DNA of 64,000 nt from assembly GCA_902685375.1 (NCBI GenBank), contig CACRXE010000001.1, positions 4,092,001 through 4,156,000 of the forward strand, in the 5' to 3' direction. The notes below the pieces were generated by a model. It was not told the DNA's origin and made no database searches. It saw only the letters and a list, made by a program, of their open reading frames with translations. This DNA comes from Neostethus bicornis. Taxonomy: Eukaryota > Chordata > Actinopteri > Atheriniformes > Phallostethidae. The position numbers and the translations under genes are program-made. Shown here one piece after another: positions 33,731 through 45,132 of the stretch. The first letter of the stretch is position 1; each line of letters begins with the position of its first letter.

Positions 33731-34462
33731 TTAAAAAGCTAAACTCCGGCATTTTTATATCAAATTAACACATAATTCACATAATATTAGTTTTCCTTTA
33801 ATTATTTAGATATATTTATTTTTTAGAATAAAAATTGACAAACTTCCAGAGTAAATATTTTAAAGGCAGTAAATAAACAGGGTGTATGTTTACCAAAAGT
33901 AATTCAGGGATTGGTTGATAAAATTTTCAAAAAAATAAATATCATTCTTAATTTTTATTTTTATTTGGCTTATTTCAACCCGATTCTCATTTTTTTTTTG
34001 TTTTTTCAACAATTTAGAGGAAGAATTGTAAATGTTTATTTGTGTGAGCGTTTAGTTTAAAATAGACAAACAAAAAGTTTTGGTAAAAAAGCGCCCTCGT
34101 GTGGTGATAGATGTCTTCAACGTGGCTGTTATTTTTCTTATAACCCGGTGTTTACAGAAAGGAGGAATGATTTTTCTTAATCATTCCCTTTGTTTTTTGT
34201 TTTATCTTCTGAATCAGAATCTTTTATATTGATGGTCAGTGAACAAGATTCAGAAAGTTGGAAATTCATGAGGTACTAATGTGTAAAAACTAAACAAAGT
34301 AATAAAAAATAAATAAAAAATAGGAGATGTAACTATGGTAAAAAAAAAAAAAAAAAGAAAAGTAACAAAAATTAACAAAACTAATTTTAAAAAACTAAGA
34401 GTTATCAGAACAAAAATGTAAACTGTGGTGAAATTTAAAAAACTCACAGAATAACAAATAAC

Positions 34463-35243
34463 CAGTGGTGGATGAAGTACTCACTTTTTGTACTTAAGTA
34501 AAAGTACAAAAGTAATTGGTGTAAATTGTACTTTTTAGGTAAAAAGTAAAAGTATTCAATCATAATTCAAATGTTATTTGTTGTGCTATAGGGTGTCACA
34601 ATGGTAACCAGGATAAATACTCTGCAGGGGTGTGACCCCCCTCTCCCACCTCTTTTGGTCCACAAAAAAAATAAATAAATAAAATAAAAGGAAAGGGGAC
34701 AAGTCAAGCTATCCTCTAGAAGGGCCAGTGAATGGGCTCCAAAATGGAGGAAAATGACACTTATTTTTTAAAATGTTTTGGGGGGGAGGCCCCCAGTCAC
34801 TATATATTGGCCCCTTTGGAAAATTCTAGATCCGCCCCTGCTCCGTGTAATGCTGGCTCAACTTTTTATTTAGAAGTAAACACAACGAACAACGATCTTC
34901 TGACTCTTTTTAATTTGTACTATATTTGATGTTAGGTTTTTGGCGCTGAATGAATGCGGAAAATGTTTCTCGATTCATGACTTCTTCTCCCGATCAACTG
35001 CTTCTTTTGATTTTAGCGATGCGGCTTCAAGATGCGCTAAAAAAAACTGTGTATTTTTCAAATTCGAAAAAAGAAAATGTAGCGAAAAATGTGAAACACA
35101 TTTTTAAAAAATAGCGAAGTAAAAGTACAGATATTTGCTCTAAAAATGTAGTGAAGTAAAAGTAAAAGTACCGGTCATAAATTTTACTTCAGTAAAGTAC
35201 AGATACACATTTTTTTTACTTAAGTTGTTACATTCCACCACTG
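34463..35243. mobile_element. Non-autonomous hAT element, copy 3 (with nested family-B MITE)
   Basis: Perfect 8-bp duplication CAAATAAC (34455-34462, 35244-35251). The nested family-B unit is at 34625-34840. It lies in the intergenic region between col27a1 and cdk5rap2. Confidence 0.88.
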
Positions 35244-35324
35244 CAAATAACTGGTTCATAATCATGTAAATTATCACTGTTTGTCACTTTATCCTTCTTA
35301 TGTCACTTTTTTCCACTCGGAAAA

Positions 35325-36000
35325 GGGTGGAATGCCCCCTGTGGGTCAGGGACAGGGTCCTGCCCCAAGTGGAGGAGTTTAAGTATCTCAGGGTCTTGTT
35401 CACGAGTGGGGGAAGGATGGAGCGGGAGATGGACAGGCGGATCGGTGCGGCGTCAGCAATAACTAGGACGCTGCATCGGTCCGTCGTGGTAAAGAGAGAG
35501 CTGAGCCGAAAAGTAAAGCTCTGGATTTACAAGTCGATCTACGTTCAAACCCTCACCTATGGTCACCAGCTGTGGGTGGTGAACGAAAGAATGAGATCAC
35601 GGGTACAAACGGCCGAAATGAGCTTCCTCCATAGGGTGGCTGGGCTCTCACTCAGAGATCAGTTGAGGAGCTCTGCCATCCGGGAGGAGCTCGGTGTCGA
35701 GCCGCTCCTCCCGGATGGCAGAGAGGAGCCATATGGGGTGGTTCGGGCATCTGGTCAGGATGCCCCCCGAGCGCCTTGCGGGCGAGGTGTTTAGGGCACA
35801 TCCCACCGGGAGGAGACCAAGAGGCAGACCCCGGACCCACTGGAGAGACTATGTCTCACAGCTGGCCGGGGAACGACTTGAGATCCTTTCGGGTGAGCTG
35901 GAGGATGCAGCCGGGGAGAGAGAGGCCTGGGCTGCTCGCTTGAGGCTGTTGCCCCCGCGACGGGACCCAGGAACAAGCGGAAGATGACGGAACGGAACGT
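35325..36000 (+). mobile_element. F2 LINE, best-preserved 3' copy
   Basis: One frame stays open for 164 residues. It encodes VLPQVEEFKYLRVLFTSGGR, RTLHRSVVVKRELSRK, MRSRVQTAEMSFLHRVAGLS and LRDQLRSSAIREELGVEPLL, then shifts to a second frame with GRRPRGRPRTHWRDYVSQLA. This is the C-terminal part of a LINE RT protein. The 3' end is GGGACCCAGGAACAAGCGGA...CGGAACG. The clade could be RTE/Rex3-like; I cannot settle it. Confidence 0.75.
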
Positions 36001-36099
36001 CACTTTTTTTTACCTCCTTATGCACTTACAGTCTGTATTGACCTCAATGTTTTGTCACATTATTCCTTCTATTTTATTATTTTAATATTTTATTATTTT

Positions 36100-36290
36100 T
36101 TTTATTTTCCTTCTTTTATATATACTGTCTATTTCTTTCTTGTTGCTGCTGTAACGCACAAATTTTCCAAGTGTGGGACCAATAAAGTAAATCTAATCTA
36201 ATGGCGTAGAAAGTAATATATAAAGAGTTTCAAGGCCCACCCCCACTCTGGGACTCGAACCCTCACCTTCTTGCTTCTTAATCATTTTAA
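36100..36290. repeat. LINE 3' tail and SINE head fragment
   Basis: Bases 36140-36200 read GTGTGGGACCAATAAAGTAA followed by ATCTAATCTAAT, a LINE 3' end with short tandem tail. Bases 36232-36290 are a minus-strand SINE head piece (CTGGGACTCGAACCCTCACC). Confidence 0.55.
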
Positions 36291-36587
36291 AATAGAGTTA
36301 AGCATTTTTGTTCTGCTGTCTTAATTGGAGGAAAGTTAAAATGATTTAGTCCCGATATAATAAACTGATCTCAACAAATAAAAAAGATTTTTTTCATGAA
36401 AAGGGGCACGAAACAAAAGCTAAAGACAAAAAACACTGTTTGTAAAAATCAATGTTTGTATGTAAATCACACCCCGCTTCCCCCTCGTACCTATCGGGGA
36501 ATATTAAAGGACAACATTGAATAGTAAGTTTATGTTATTAGTTTACTGTACCTGGAAAATTAAATCTCTAAGATACACACAATAAGT

Positions 36588-37275
36588 CTTCTTCTTCTCC
36601 TTTCGGCATTTCCCTTCAGGGGGCGCTACAGCAAGTCAGTTTCTTCCATCTAACCCTATCTGCTGCATCCTCTTTGGTCACACCAACTATCTTCATGTCT
36701 TCCTTCACTGTATCCATGAACCTCCTTTGGTCTTCCTCTAGTCCTCTTTCCTGGTGGTTCCGAACCCAGTATCCTTCTTCCGATGTACTCTCTCTCTCTC
36801 CTCTGCACATGTCCAAACCATCTCAGTCTGGCCTCTCTGACTTTATCCCCAAAACCTCTAACATGTGCTGTTCCTCTGATCCTGTCCATCCTGGTCACTC
36901 CCAGAGAGATCCTCAGCATCTTCATCTCTGCTACCTCCATCTCTGCTTCCTGTCTTTTCCTCAGTGCTACTGTCTCTAGACCAAACAGCATGGCCGCTCT
37001 CACCATGGTTTTGTACACTTTCCCTTTCATTTTATCTGAAACTCTTCTATCACACATCACACCTGATACACGCTTCTCTACCCGTTCCAGCCTGCCTGCA
37101 CACGCTTCTTCACTCATACAATTCCTCATACAATACCATAGTTCTTCTCTAAGTACCCTGTCATACGCTTTCTCTAGATCTACAAAGACACAGTGCAGCT
37201 CCCTCTGGCCTTCTCTGTACTTCTCTATCAGCATCTTCAAGACGAAAACTGCATCTGTAGTGCTCTTTTTAGGCA
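36588..37275 (-). mobile_element. F1 (RTE-like) LINE with internal deletion
   Basis: One open frame of about 215 residues starts with upstream RT sequence (MPKKSTTDAVFVLKMLIEKY, VFVDLEKAYDRVLREELWYC). It then jumps directly to the C-terminal region (RLERVEKRVSGVMCDRRVSD, LRISLGVTRMDRIRGTAHVR). The palm domain with the FADD box is missing, an in-frame internal deletion. The 3' side ends at the GAAGAAGAAG-type tail (CTTCTTCTTCTCC on plus, 36588). It may be a non-autonomous derivative. Confidence 0.75.
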
Positions 37276-37659
37276 TAAAACGTATAACATATAAAAGATA
37301 CACATAAGTAAAAACTGGTAAAATGTGATAAAAGTCATAAGATCTTGATGTAAATAAGAAAATATGTTCGACTGGTTTAAAATATGTTTAAAACAACATA
37401 AAACCATGCTTTAAATAATAAAATATGTTACATATCGTTTAAGATTTAATCAGAGATTCTCAAACATGGATCCCCTTTCCTCTACTTTTAAACCAAAACT
37501 AAAGCCAAAATTCACCAAAATCCCCACAAACTTCTCCCAAAGCTCCTCCCTGTCCAACAAACCATGTTTAACAGATAAATGAGCATCTTTAACAGGTTTG
37601 AAGTTTAACCCTTTTAAAATCATGGAAATGCTCTGAAGCTCTGAGTTGTGTGCTTTCAT

Positions 37660-38640
37660 ACAGTGACGTCATTGACATGCAGATGAAAGCAAAAGAAGGC
37701 GGAGCCAAAAATTTTACCCCTTTAGTGACATCAGCAGCAGGAACGACACAAGCTCCGAAACAAAGTCTTGATACAAATTGTTTTAGAAAGAAAGAGACAT
37801 TCTCTGGAACTCCATCTCATTTTAACCATCTCTACCTAAACAGCATGGCTCCATCCTACATTAGTGAGCTTATAGTACCTTATCAACCAATCAGAACACT
37901 CCGCTCACAAAATTTAGGGCTTTTAGTAGTTCCTAGGATTTCTAAAAATACAGTAGGAGGTAGAGCCTTCAGCCACCAAGCTCCAGTTTTATGGAACAAG
38001 CTCCCAGCTCAAGTGAGAGAGGCAGACAGTGTTCTTACATTTAAAGGGAGGCTTAAAGCATTCCTGTTTGAACAAGCTTATCAACAGGCCAGATAGAAAC
38101 AGATTCATTTAGCTGATATAATTACTATTTGGCTGCTAGAAAGTAAAAGCTGGGGAAAGTATGGTACATTGGGGTTCTGTCCTCTAATTCTATCTACTAT
38201 TCTCTGCCAGACTGCCTTGGTCGCTTGATGTATCCACATCGCCCTTGGAAGATCCCTGGCTTTCCATCTCATTCATTGTACTCGGATGTCTCTTTACGTA
38301 GAGTTTTACACCACTAGTTGGTACAGTGCGATTCACATGCTGTCCATCTCTTCCTCCTCTTTGGGAGAAAGCTCTGTTTCAGATTCCTGATGGATCCTCT
38401 GTGTTCCTGTCTTGGGCATGGCCAGACCGAGGAGACCTCCGTACTTGATCTACCTTCCCTTTTCCATCAGGATGAAGCCCAGCTACTAATTTCTACAGAA
38501 ATATATCTGTCGAGTAGATTAAGCTAATATTTATTTAACAGTCTGAGACACATTGGATGCTCATCCCGGAGGAGGAATCTTTCTTTCATGTGGGTCCCCA
38601 TGAGGTTTCTTCTTTTTTATCCCCATTGCTTTTCCTTCCA
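37660..38640 (+). mobile_element. L2/Rex1-like LINE C-terminus and 3' UTR
   Basis: Bases 37780-38096 encode SHFNHLYLNSMAPSYISELI, VPYQPIRTLRSQNLGLLVVP and QAPVLWNKLPAQVREADSVL then FKGRLKAFLFEQAY-stop. This is the same protein region as the LINE at 9608-10828, from another family. The 3' UTR runs on to about 38640, where an F2 fragment follows, and seems to resume at 38815 (CAATGTGAAACCCGTTAAG). Confidence 0.72.
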
Positions 38641-38800
38641 TTCAGTTGTCGTCCGCTTGTCCGTGGCCAGGATGTAGGGGTAACAGCCTCAGACGGGAAA
38701 CCCAGGTTTCTTTCACCCAGGCCCGCGTCCTCCAGCTCACTTGGGAGGATCCTGAGGCGTTCCCTGTCCAGCTGAGAGACATAGTCTGTCCTTCTTTTCT
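38640..38800 (-). mobile_element. F2 LINE fragment in a LINE 3' UTR
   Basis: It matches the F2 3' end in reverse (GTAACAGCCTCAGACGGGAA, CTGAGAGACATAGTCTGTCC), flanked on both sides by the L2/Rex1-like 3' UTR text. Confidence 0.65.
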
Positions 38801-38879
38801 TGGAGTTGAAGTTTTTGTACTTTTTGTACTTTTTTTTCCAATGTGCAATGTGAAACCCGTTAAGAAAAACCCGTTTTCC

Positions 38880-39120
38880 CAAAGGGGGGTGCAGGCGGCC
38901 GTGAGGCCATTGACAAAGCCAGTATTGGGGAGGCTGGGGGCATTTCCGCCAGAACAATTTGAAAAATAAGAGTATTTTCCTGCATTTTGGTGTCCATTCG
39001 CTGGCCCTGCAAGGGAATAGCTCGACTAGTCCCCTTTCCTTTCTTCTTCTTCTTTTTTTTGTGGACCAAAAGGGGGTGGCGTTGTCACCCCCACCCCATC
39101 TCATCCTGGATCCGCCCCTG
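38880..39120 (-). mobile_element. Truncated family-B MITE
   Basis: The right end GGATCCGCCCCTG at 39120 and the interior (GGCCCTGCAAGGGAATAGCT, TGTGGACCAAAAGGGGGTGG) match family B in reverse. The other terminus is missing at about 38880. Confidence 0.6.
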
Positions 39121-39139
39121 GTAACTTAACATTGTAGTC

Positions 39140-39793
39140 CAGGCATGGGCACACTGTGGCCCGCAGGTCACATGCGGCCCGTTAAACGTTTTAATTCAGC
39201 CCACCAAACTTAAAAAAGTTAAATAAATAAACGTTATTAACCGCAACACACTGGCGACCTGTTCAGGATGTACCCTGCCCCTCGCCTTGAATCAGCCGGG
39301 GTTGGGCTCCGGCACCACCTGCAACCCCGTAAGGGATGGACGGACAAGTAGGTGACTGACTGACTGACTGACCTTATTGTTTTATTTTCCTATAAGTTTG
39401 ATATTTTGCCACTAGATGGCGCCAAAGATACAATAACACTGCTACCATTAAAATGTGTGTGTCTCCATGATGGGCACAGTGTCAAAATAAACAGTGTGCA
39501 CAGATATGGAAAGCCAATGGGGCCAAAACACGCACGTAAACAAGCGTGTTAGATGTTAAAACAAGCAAAATGCTACATCAAGTGCTTAGATTTCAAACCT
39601 GGCGCTTAGAGGAGATTTGAAATTTAATGCTTTTGATGTAACATTTAGCGCTTGTTTAAAATCTAGCGCGCCATATTATGGGTCTAATCTAGTGGTTACC
39701 AAAGCATGCCAGCCATTTGATCCTGTTCCGGCCCCATGTGTCAAATTTTAGAACTCAATGTGGCCCGCAAACCAAAAAGTTTGCCCACCCCTG
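39140..39793. mobile_element. hAT MITE (CAGGGGTGGGCAAAC family) with nested SINE tail
   Basis: Ends CAGGCATGGGCACACTGTGG and AAAGTTTGCCCACCCCTG. Flanks TTGTAGTC and TGATAGTC match at six of eight. A 5'-truncated SINE (39240-39375, ending GACTGACTGACTGAC) interrupts it between TTAAATAAATAAACGTTATT and TTATTGTTTTATTTTCC. Confidence 0.75.
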
Positions 39794-39883
39794 TGATAGT
39801 CCATGAGTATTCCAGTTTTTGCAAATCATTCAAATTGTTGAAACACATCAAACAAAAAAATCCAATCACAATTTGAAAGTATT

Positions 39884-39889
39884 TTTATT
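39884..39889 (-). terminator. Candidate col27a1 polyadenylation signal
   Basis: A canonical AATAAA hexamer reads on the minus strand, in the context TTGCTCAATAAAAATAC. A transcript would be cleaved roughly at 39860-39875. Other AATAAA hexamers exist nearer the stop codon, so this is one candidate among several. Confidence 0.35.
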
Positions 39890-42677
39890 GAGCAAATATA
39901 CACTGAACGATGACTAACAAGTAGACAGATTAAAAAAAAGATGAATGCTCCAGAAATGCTCTTATTTGATGACTCGATGCATTTTGTTAATCTCTCCAAA
40001 CATTTTTTTTTTTTACTTCTAAAGACAAATCTTTGCTGTAAGTGTTCTTTGAAATTGTGAGGTATTCTTAGCTTGTTTTCCTGTTGAGAACAGATTTACA
40101 AAAGCAGAAACATTTTTCTTTTCACATACTGGAATAACTCTTCAAAATGTTATAGTATAGCACAGTCCTGGTACAGTACAGGTTTGATTATTATATAAGA
40201 AAAAAAAACATTACAAATAATAATAAAAAAAGATTTAACATCGCAATTATCTTGCTTTCCGAAACGCCAAATTTACACATAAAAATCTATAAACTCCAAA
40301 ACCCGTTGGTATAAGTGATATATATATATAAAGTTGCACGAGTGAGTCGTTAAATTTGCTCATTCAACAACCACATTAATAACATTAAATAACATTAAAT
40401 TATCAAGAGGGGATCCATTGTATACAGCATGGTTTAAACAAACATACAGCGTTATGTCCAGCTACAGCATACAATAGTTTTTATTTCATCAAAACTTTCT
40501 CGACTGGTTTCTAAAACTCTTACGTACAGCTGGGGGCGAGAAAAAAAAACAAAAACCCTGTTATTTAAAAAATCTGTTTCAAATAGTTACTTAATTGTCT
40601 TTTATTTTGAAAAATCTGTGTTGTTAAAAAACAAAAACAAAACAAAGACGAAGAAGAAAGAAACAAATAAACAAATAGAAGATGGGAGGAGATTTGCAAG
40701 CTAAATTAGGTTTAATGGGATACTGCCATTATAGTGCATTACGACGCTACGACAAAAACAATAATATGAGCACTTTTTTATAAGCAAGCATGCACTATGA
40801 GCGCTAGAATATTTGAGCAAAGTGGTGTAACAACAGCACTATGGTCAGCACCTTCCAATATTCACTTCGCACCATGCGTTAGAGGGATGATGGGATAAAA
40901 GAGGTTTTAAAAATGATTCCTGTACCTTTGTCTCCTTTTTCCCATGGCTCAGTTCCTCTCAAAGAAATACGTAAAAATGTGTATGTGAAAAGGGTTAAAT
41001 GATTTTTTTTTTTTTTTTAGTCATAAAAGAAAAAGCAAGAATTCAACGGACAATAAACCCACAGATGCAGAGGATTTAATCACACACTGCTGAAAAGGAT
41101 AGTCTTGGTCCTCGATTTGAGATGATTTTTATGTGACTATCCAAATCACAAGTGATATCGTGGCAAACTACGTGAAATTTTTTTGTTAGCTTTAAAAACT
41201 TTAGCATTAACTCCTATAAAAACATGTCAGATTTTGTTTGCGCTGAAACGTGATATTCGCCCAAAAAAACGTATAAATACAAATATTTAGTTTTATTTTC
41301 GTTTTTGTCACTGTAAGTTTTCTTGTCCTCCTGCTCCTCACTTAGCCCCGCCCCTTGGTAGTGTGCACGACACAGCGTAAATCTTGTTTGGGACCACAAA
41401 AACAGTGTACAACGCATCAAGTTAGCGTTGCTAGCGGATATTCTTTCATAGTCCTTTTTTTTGTTCTTTATATAAAAAATCAAACACCCATTTGGCACGG
41501 AGTGCGGTGGAGAAGGTAAGCCATGATCAAGAACAACCTGGTGTTTGGGGTAAATACAGCGTTTGGCGAATCAAATTAGCAAAGTTAGCGCAGATTTTTT
41601 TATATTCTGCTTTTGCTGCGTTTACATTAGGGGAATGACTGAGCATGAGCAGAGCATGCACATTATATTTGGCTGTGGCGAAGAACAAACTCCGTGACCA
41701 AAACCAACTTGCCGTTCGAATGGTATTCAAACATTTGATGGGAGCACTTGCAAATTTCTCGAATATGAATGAACGAAATAAGAAACAACTTCAAGAATTT
41801 TTTCGACGTTGGAATATTGTTCGGACACGCTAGAAACTTCCAAAAAAATGGATTTCTCCATGACAAAAGTTCTTGTTTAAATAAATGAGTCTACCCCTGG
41901 ATTATTTCACCTTTGCAAGATCACATCAAGATTAGCACCAAATGTAAATACTCCCCTGAAAAAAAAAAAAAAACCCTTCCATAAAAGCTCCAAATATCTA
42001 ATATATCAAATTATTCTCTCATGTTCTATTGCACTTAAATATTATTTCTTTACATAAGATATACATGTATAAAAGTTAATAATAAAGCACACTTACATTT
42101 GCCGAAATATATGTAGAAGTATATCCATACCTTCGTACATACATTTCTTTATAGATAGATATAAAGGTCCATTTACATTTACTCAATTAGTTTAGTTCTT
42201 TTCTCTCAACATAATTGTATTTCTGGATTTTATGATTTAAAAAAAGTACACACAGTATACAGATTTGCATACATTTAAAGAACAATAAGTTATGAGTTTT
42301 TGCTGCTGAACTTGGTCTTTTTCTCCTTTCAATGAGCAATGTTCTGGAGACATTTAGTACCCTTCTGAGGAGATTCTTCTTGAAGAACCCAAAGAAGCCT
42401 CTTGCATTCCAAAGTCGACAGTGCAAGAACTCCACCGTTCGTCCTAGCACCGGTTTGTCCATCATTCCCTAACCTTTCCTGCCTCTCTGTCTGCAGTCAC
42501 ACAGGAGTTTGGTAGAGTACCAGGATTTGGTTGAAGTGAATGGGGCCTTTTTTTTTTTCACTTATAAAAGTGTTTGGCCGTGATTTCAAGACTGCTCTTA
42601 TCTCCACGCCTGTGATAAAATATCCTGCATGGATGGTCGTCCATCTCTCAAGCTCAGACGACCTACGCTTTGGCCTT
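39884..42677 (-). other. Probable col27a1 3' UTR
   Basis: This tract of 2.8 kb downstream of the stop codon is AT-rich and largely free of recognisable transposons, in contrast to both flanks. It ends in a minus-strand AATAAA (39889-39884), and just beyond that a hAT element begins in the opposite direction of travel (39793 downwards). Tracts of poly-T and AT-rich motifs are common. No ORF is convincing. The 3' end is inferred only from the signal and the repeat boundary. Confidence 0.5.
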
Positions 42678-45132
42678 TTATAGGAAGCAAACGGGACCTA
42701 CTTCCAGATGGTAATGCGAGCCAAAACTGGTTTTTGGAAGGTTGTAGACATCAATCACAGGGAGTAATGTAGGATCCAAGGAGTGGAAGATAAAATGGGT
42801 CTGATGCCAGCGACCGTCTTTTATCTGCGAAAAGTTCAAGATAAACAGAACTCAGAAAATTTCACTTGAAAAGTTGCCACTGTAAAAAGCGAGGGTTGTT
42901 TTAGGTACAATTTAAATTGATCTTATTCGTACCCAGCAGGAATCCTCTACAACTTCTGGCTCGAGCTCTCCTCCCACCTCAAACACTTCTCCAGTCCAGG
43001 ACTTAAATTTCACGGCTGAATCTAAAACTGGCTGATGTTCAGCTGACCTCCAAACCGAGACGTTCAGGCAGTGGATGATGATGTGCTGAACTGCCTCTGC
43101 ACTTAACAGATGAAGGAAATTCATCTGGACACGGCCAACACTGACTGTTGGCTGCAAATAAAAAGAAGAAAAAGAATCTGTTACATGTCGTGTGTTTGAT
43201 ATCATCCAGGCTGTGATTGTCTTTAAACATACCTTGGATATTGTTATTGGTTTTAGACAAGTCTGTCCTCCTCCAGTAAAATTGCAAGAAACTTCTATAG
43301 TGTCAGACGAACAACCCAGGTTGGGATCAATCCAATAAGTGCCTGAAAAAGAAAACACATGCTGGATTATTTTTGTGAAATAAAAGAAATTAAACCATGT
43401 AAAAATTAAGGTGCAGGATTGTATCAAAAGAAAGACGCTGGCTAAGAAGAAGTGGGACATTAAGAGGACTGAGGAGAATAGGCAAGAATACAGGGAGTTA
43501 CAGCATAAGGTCAAAGTAGAGGTGGCAAAGGGAAAACAAGCAGCCTTCGACGACTTGTATGTTAAGCTGAACAGCAAGGAGAGAGAGATGGACCTATACA
43601 GGTTGGAAAGACAGAGAGACAAAGATAGGGTTATATGGAAGAAACTGACTTGCTGTGGCGAACCCCGAAGGGAAATGCCGAAAGGAGAAGAAGACAAAAC
43701 CATGTAAAAATTAACACGTTAGCATTATTTTTTTTTTGTATATTAGAAAAAAAATGTCAAGTTTGGATTATAACCTTTTGGCAATTTCGAGTTAGCATTG
43801 GTAGTAAACTTAAACTATTAGCATTATTAGCATGTTAGGTAGCTAGCTGTCCCAGCGCCTCCAAATCCGACACCATGGTCCTTGTCCGAAAAAGGGTGGA
43901 ATGCCCCCTGCATGTCAAGGACAGGGTCCTGCCCCAAGTGGAGGAATTTAAGTATCTCGAGGTCTTGTTCACCAGTGGGGGAAGGATGGAGCGGCATCAG
44001 CAATAACTAGGACGCTGTATCAATCAGAGTGAAGAAAGAGAAAAAGAACGAGCTGAGCCGAAAAGCAAAGCTCTCGATTTACAAGTCGATCTACGTTCCA
44101 ACCCTCACCTACAGTGGTAGTCAAAAGTTTACATACACTTGTAAAGAACATAATGTCATGGCTGTCTTGAGTTTCCAGTTATTTCAACAACTTTCCCATT
44201 GTAGCGTTTGTGGGTGTTTTTATCCAATGAGCCCTTTTTAAATGGCCTCAGAGAAGTCACCAGCTGTAGTCACTCATAATCACTCACAAGAAGTTAAGAG
44301 GTCATGCTATGAAGCTCATGTCATTGACACAACTTTCTAAGTCTCCAAAATTGCTCATTCATGTTGCTGTATGTATATTTTTGACCCAGCTGATTTCGTC
44401 ACATTTTCAGTTTACTCATAATAAAGTCATAAAAGAATCAAACTTCATGAATGTTTTTTGTGACAAAGAAGGATCTGTTCCAATCACTATATCAGAGAAA
44501 AATCAGAGTTGTTGAAATAACTGGAAACTCAAGACAGCCATGACATTATGTTCTTTACAAGTGTATGTAAACTTTTGACCACCACTGTATGGTCACCAGC
44601 TGTGGGTGGTGACCAAAAGAATGAGAATGCAGATACAAGCGGCCGAAATGAGCTTCCTCCGTAGGATGGCTGGGCACTCACTCAGAGATCGGGTGAGGAG
44701 TTCGGTGTCGAGCCGCTCCTCCTCCAGGTCAAGAAGGAGGAGCGGGGACTATGTCTCACAGCTGGCCAGGGAATGACTCGGGATCCTTCCGGGTGAGCTG
44801 GAGGATGCAGCTGGGCTGAGAGAAGCCTGGGCTTCCCGTCTGAGGCTGTTGCCCCCGCGACCCGGCCCCAGATAAGTGCAAGACAGCGGAACGGAACGAC
44901 AATAGCTAAATTGGCTTGTTAGCCTTTTTTTTCCTCAAAAATAAAGCCCAGTGTGACCCTTACCATCATTTAACTTCTGTTCACAGCTGTGTAGGTCCCT
45001 GCAGATCCGGGCAGGATTGTCCCGAGTTCCCAGTGGGTTCTTCAGGCTCTGGATCAGGTTACTGAGGTAGTGGAGGGTCTTAAAGATCTCTGCACCCTGT
45101 TCCAACATTGGCACGTCCATAACCAGTTTATT
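42678..45132 (-). CDS. col27a1: col27a1 C-propeptide (COLFI domain) exons
   Basis: Four exons (44964-45132, 43233-43342, 42933-43151, 42678-42824) encode the fibrillar-collagen C-terminal domain that drives chain recognition and trimerisation. Visible are LEQGAEIFKTLHYLSNLIQS, NPARICRDLHSCEQK, the YWIDPNLGCSSDTIEVSCNF calcium/disulphide loop, GGGQTCLKPITISK, GRVQMNFLHLLSAEAVQHII, HCLNVSVW and the end LEVGPVCFL with stop TAA at 42680-42678. Eight cysteines are present (2+3+2+1), and there are two N-glycosylation sequons, NFT and NVS. The 44964-45132 exon ends one base into a codon that completes Gly with GC of the next exon. The domain looks complete and functional. Confidence 0.95.

Noticed and set aside
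36674..37307. Plus-strand open frames rich in Ser/Pro/Leu (e.g. near 36783-37307, 23182-23851 and 58337-58642).
   Set aside because: They are antisense shadows of the F1 LINE reverse-transcriptase frames and recur wherever that element occurs.
42912..43703. Minus-strand open frame of 263 residues across two collagen exons.
   Set aside because: It reads through an intron and an F1 LINE piece. Splice sites at 42933, 43151, 43233 and 43342 define the real exons, and the linking text is non-coding.
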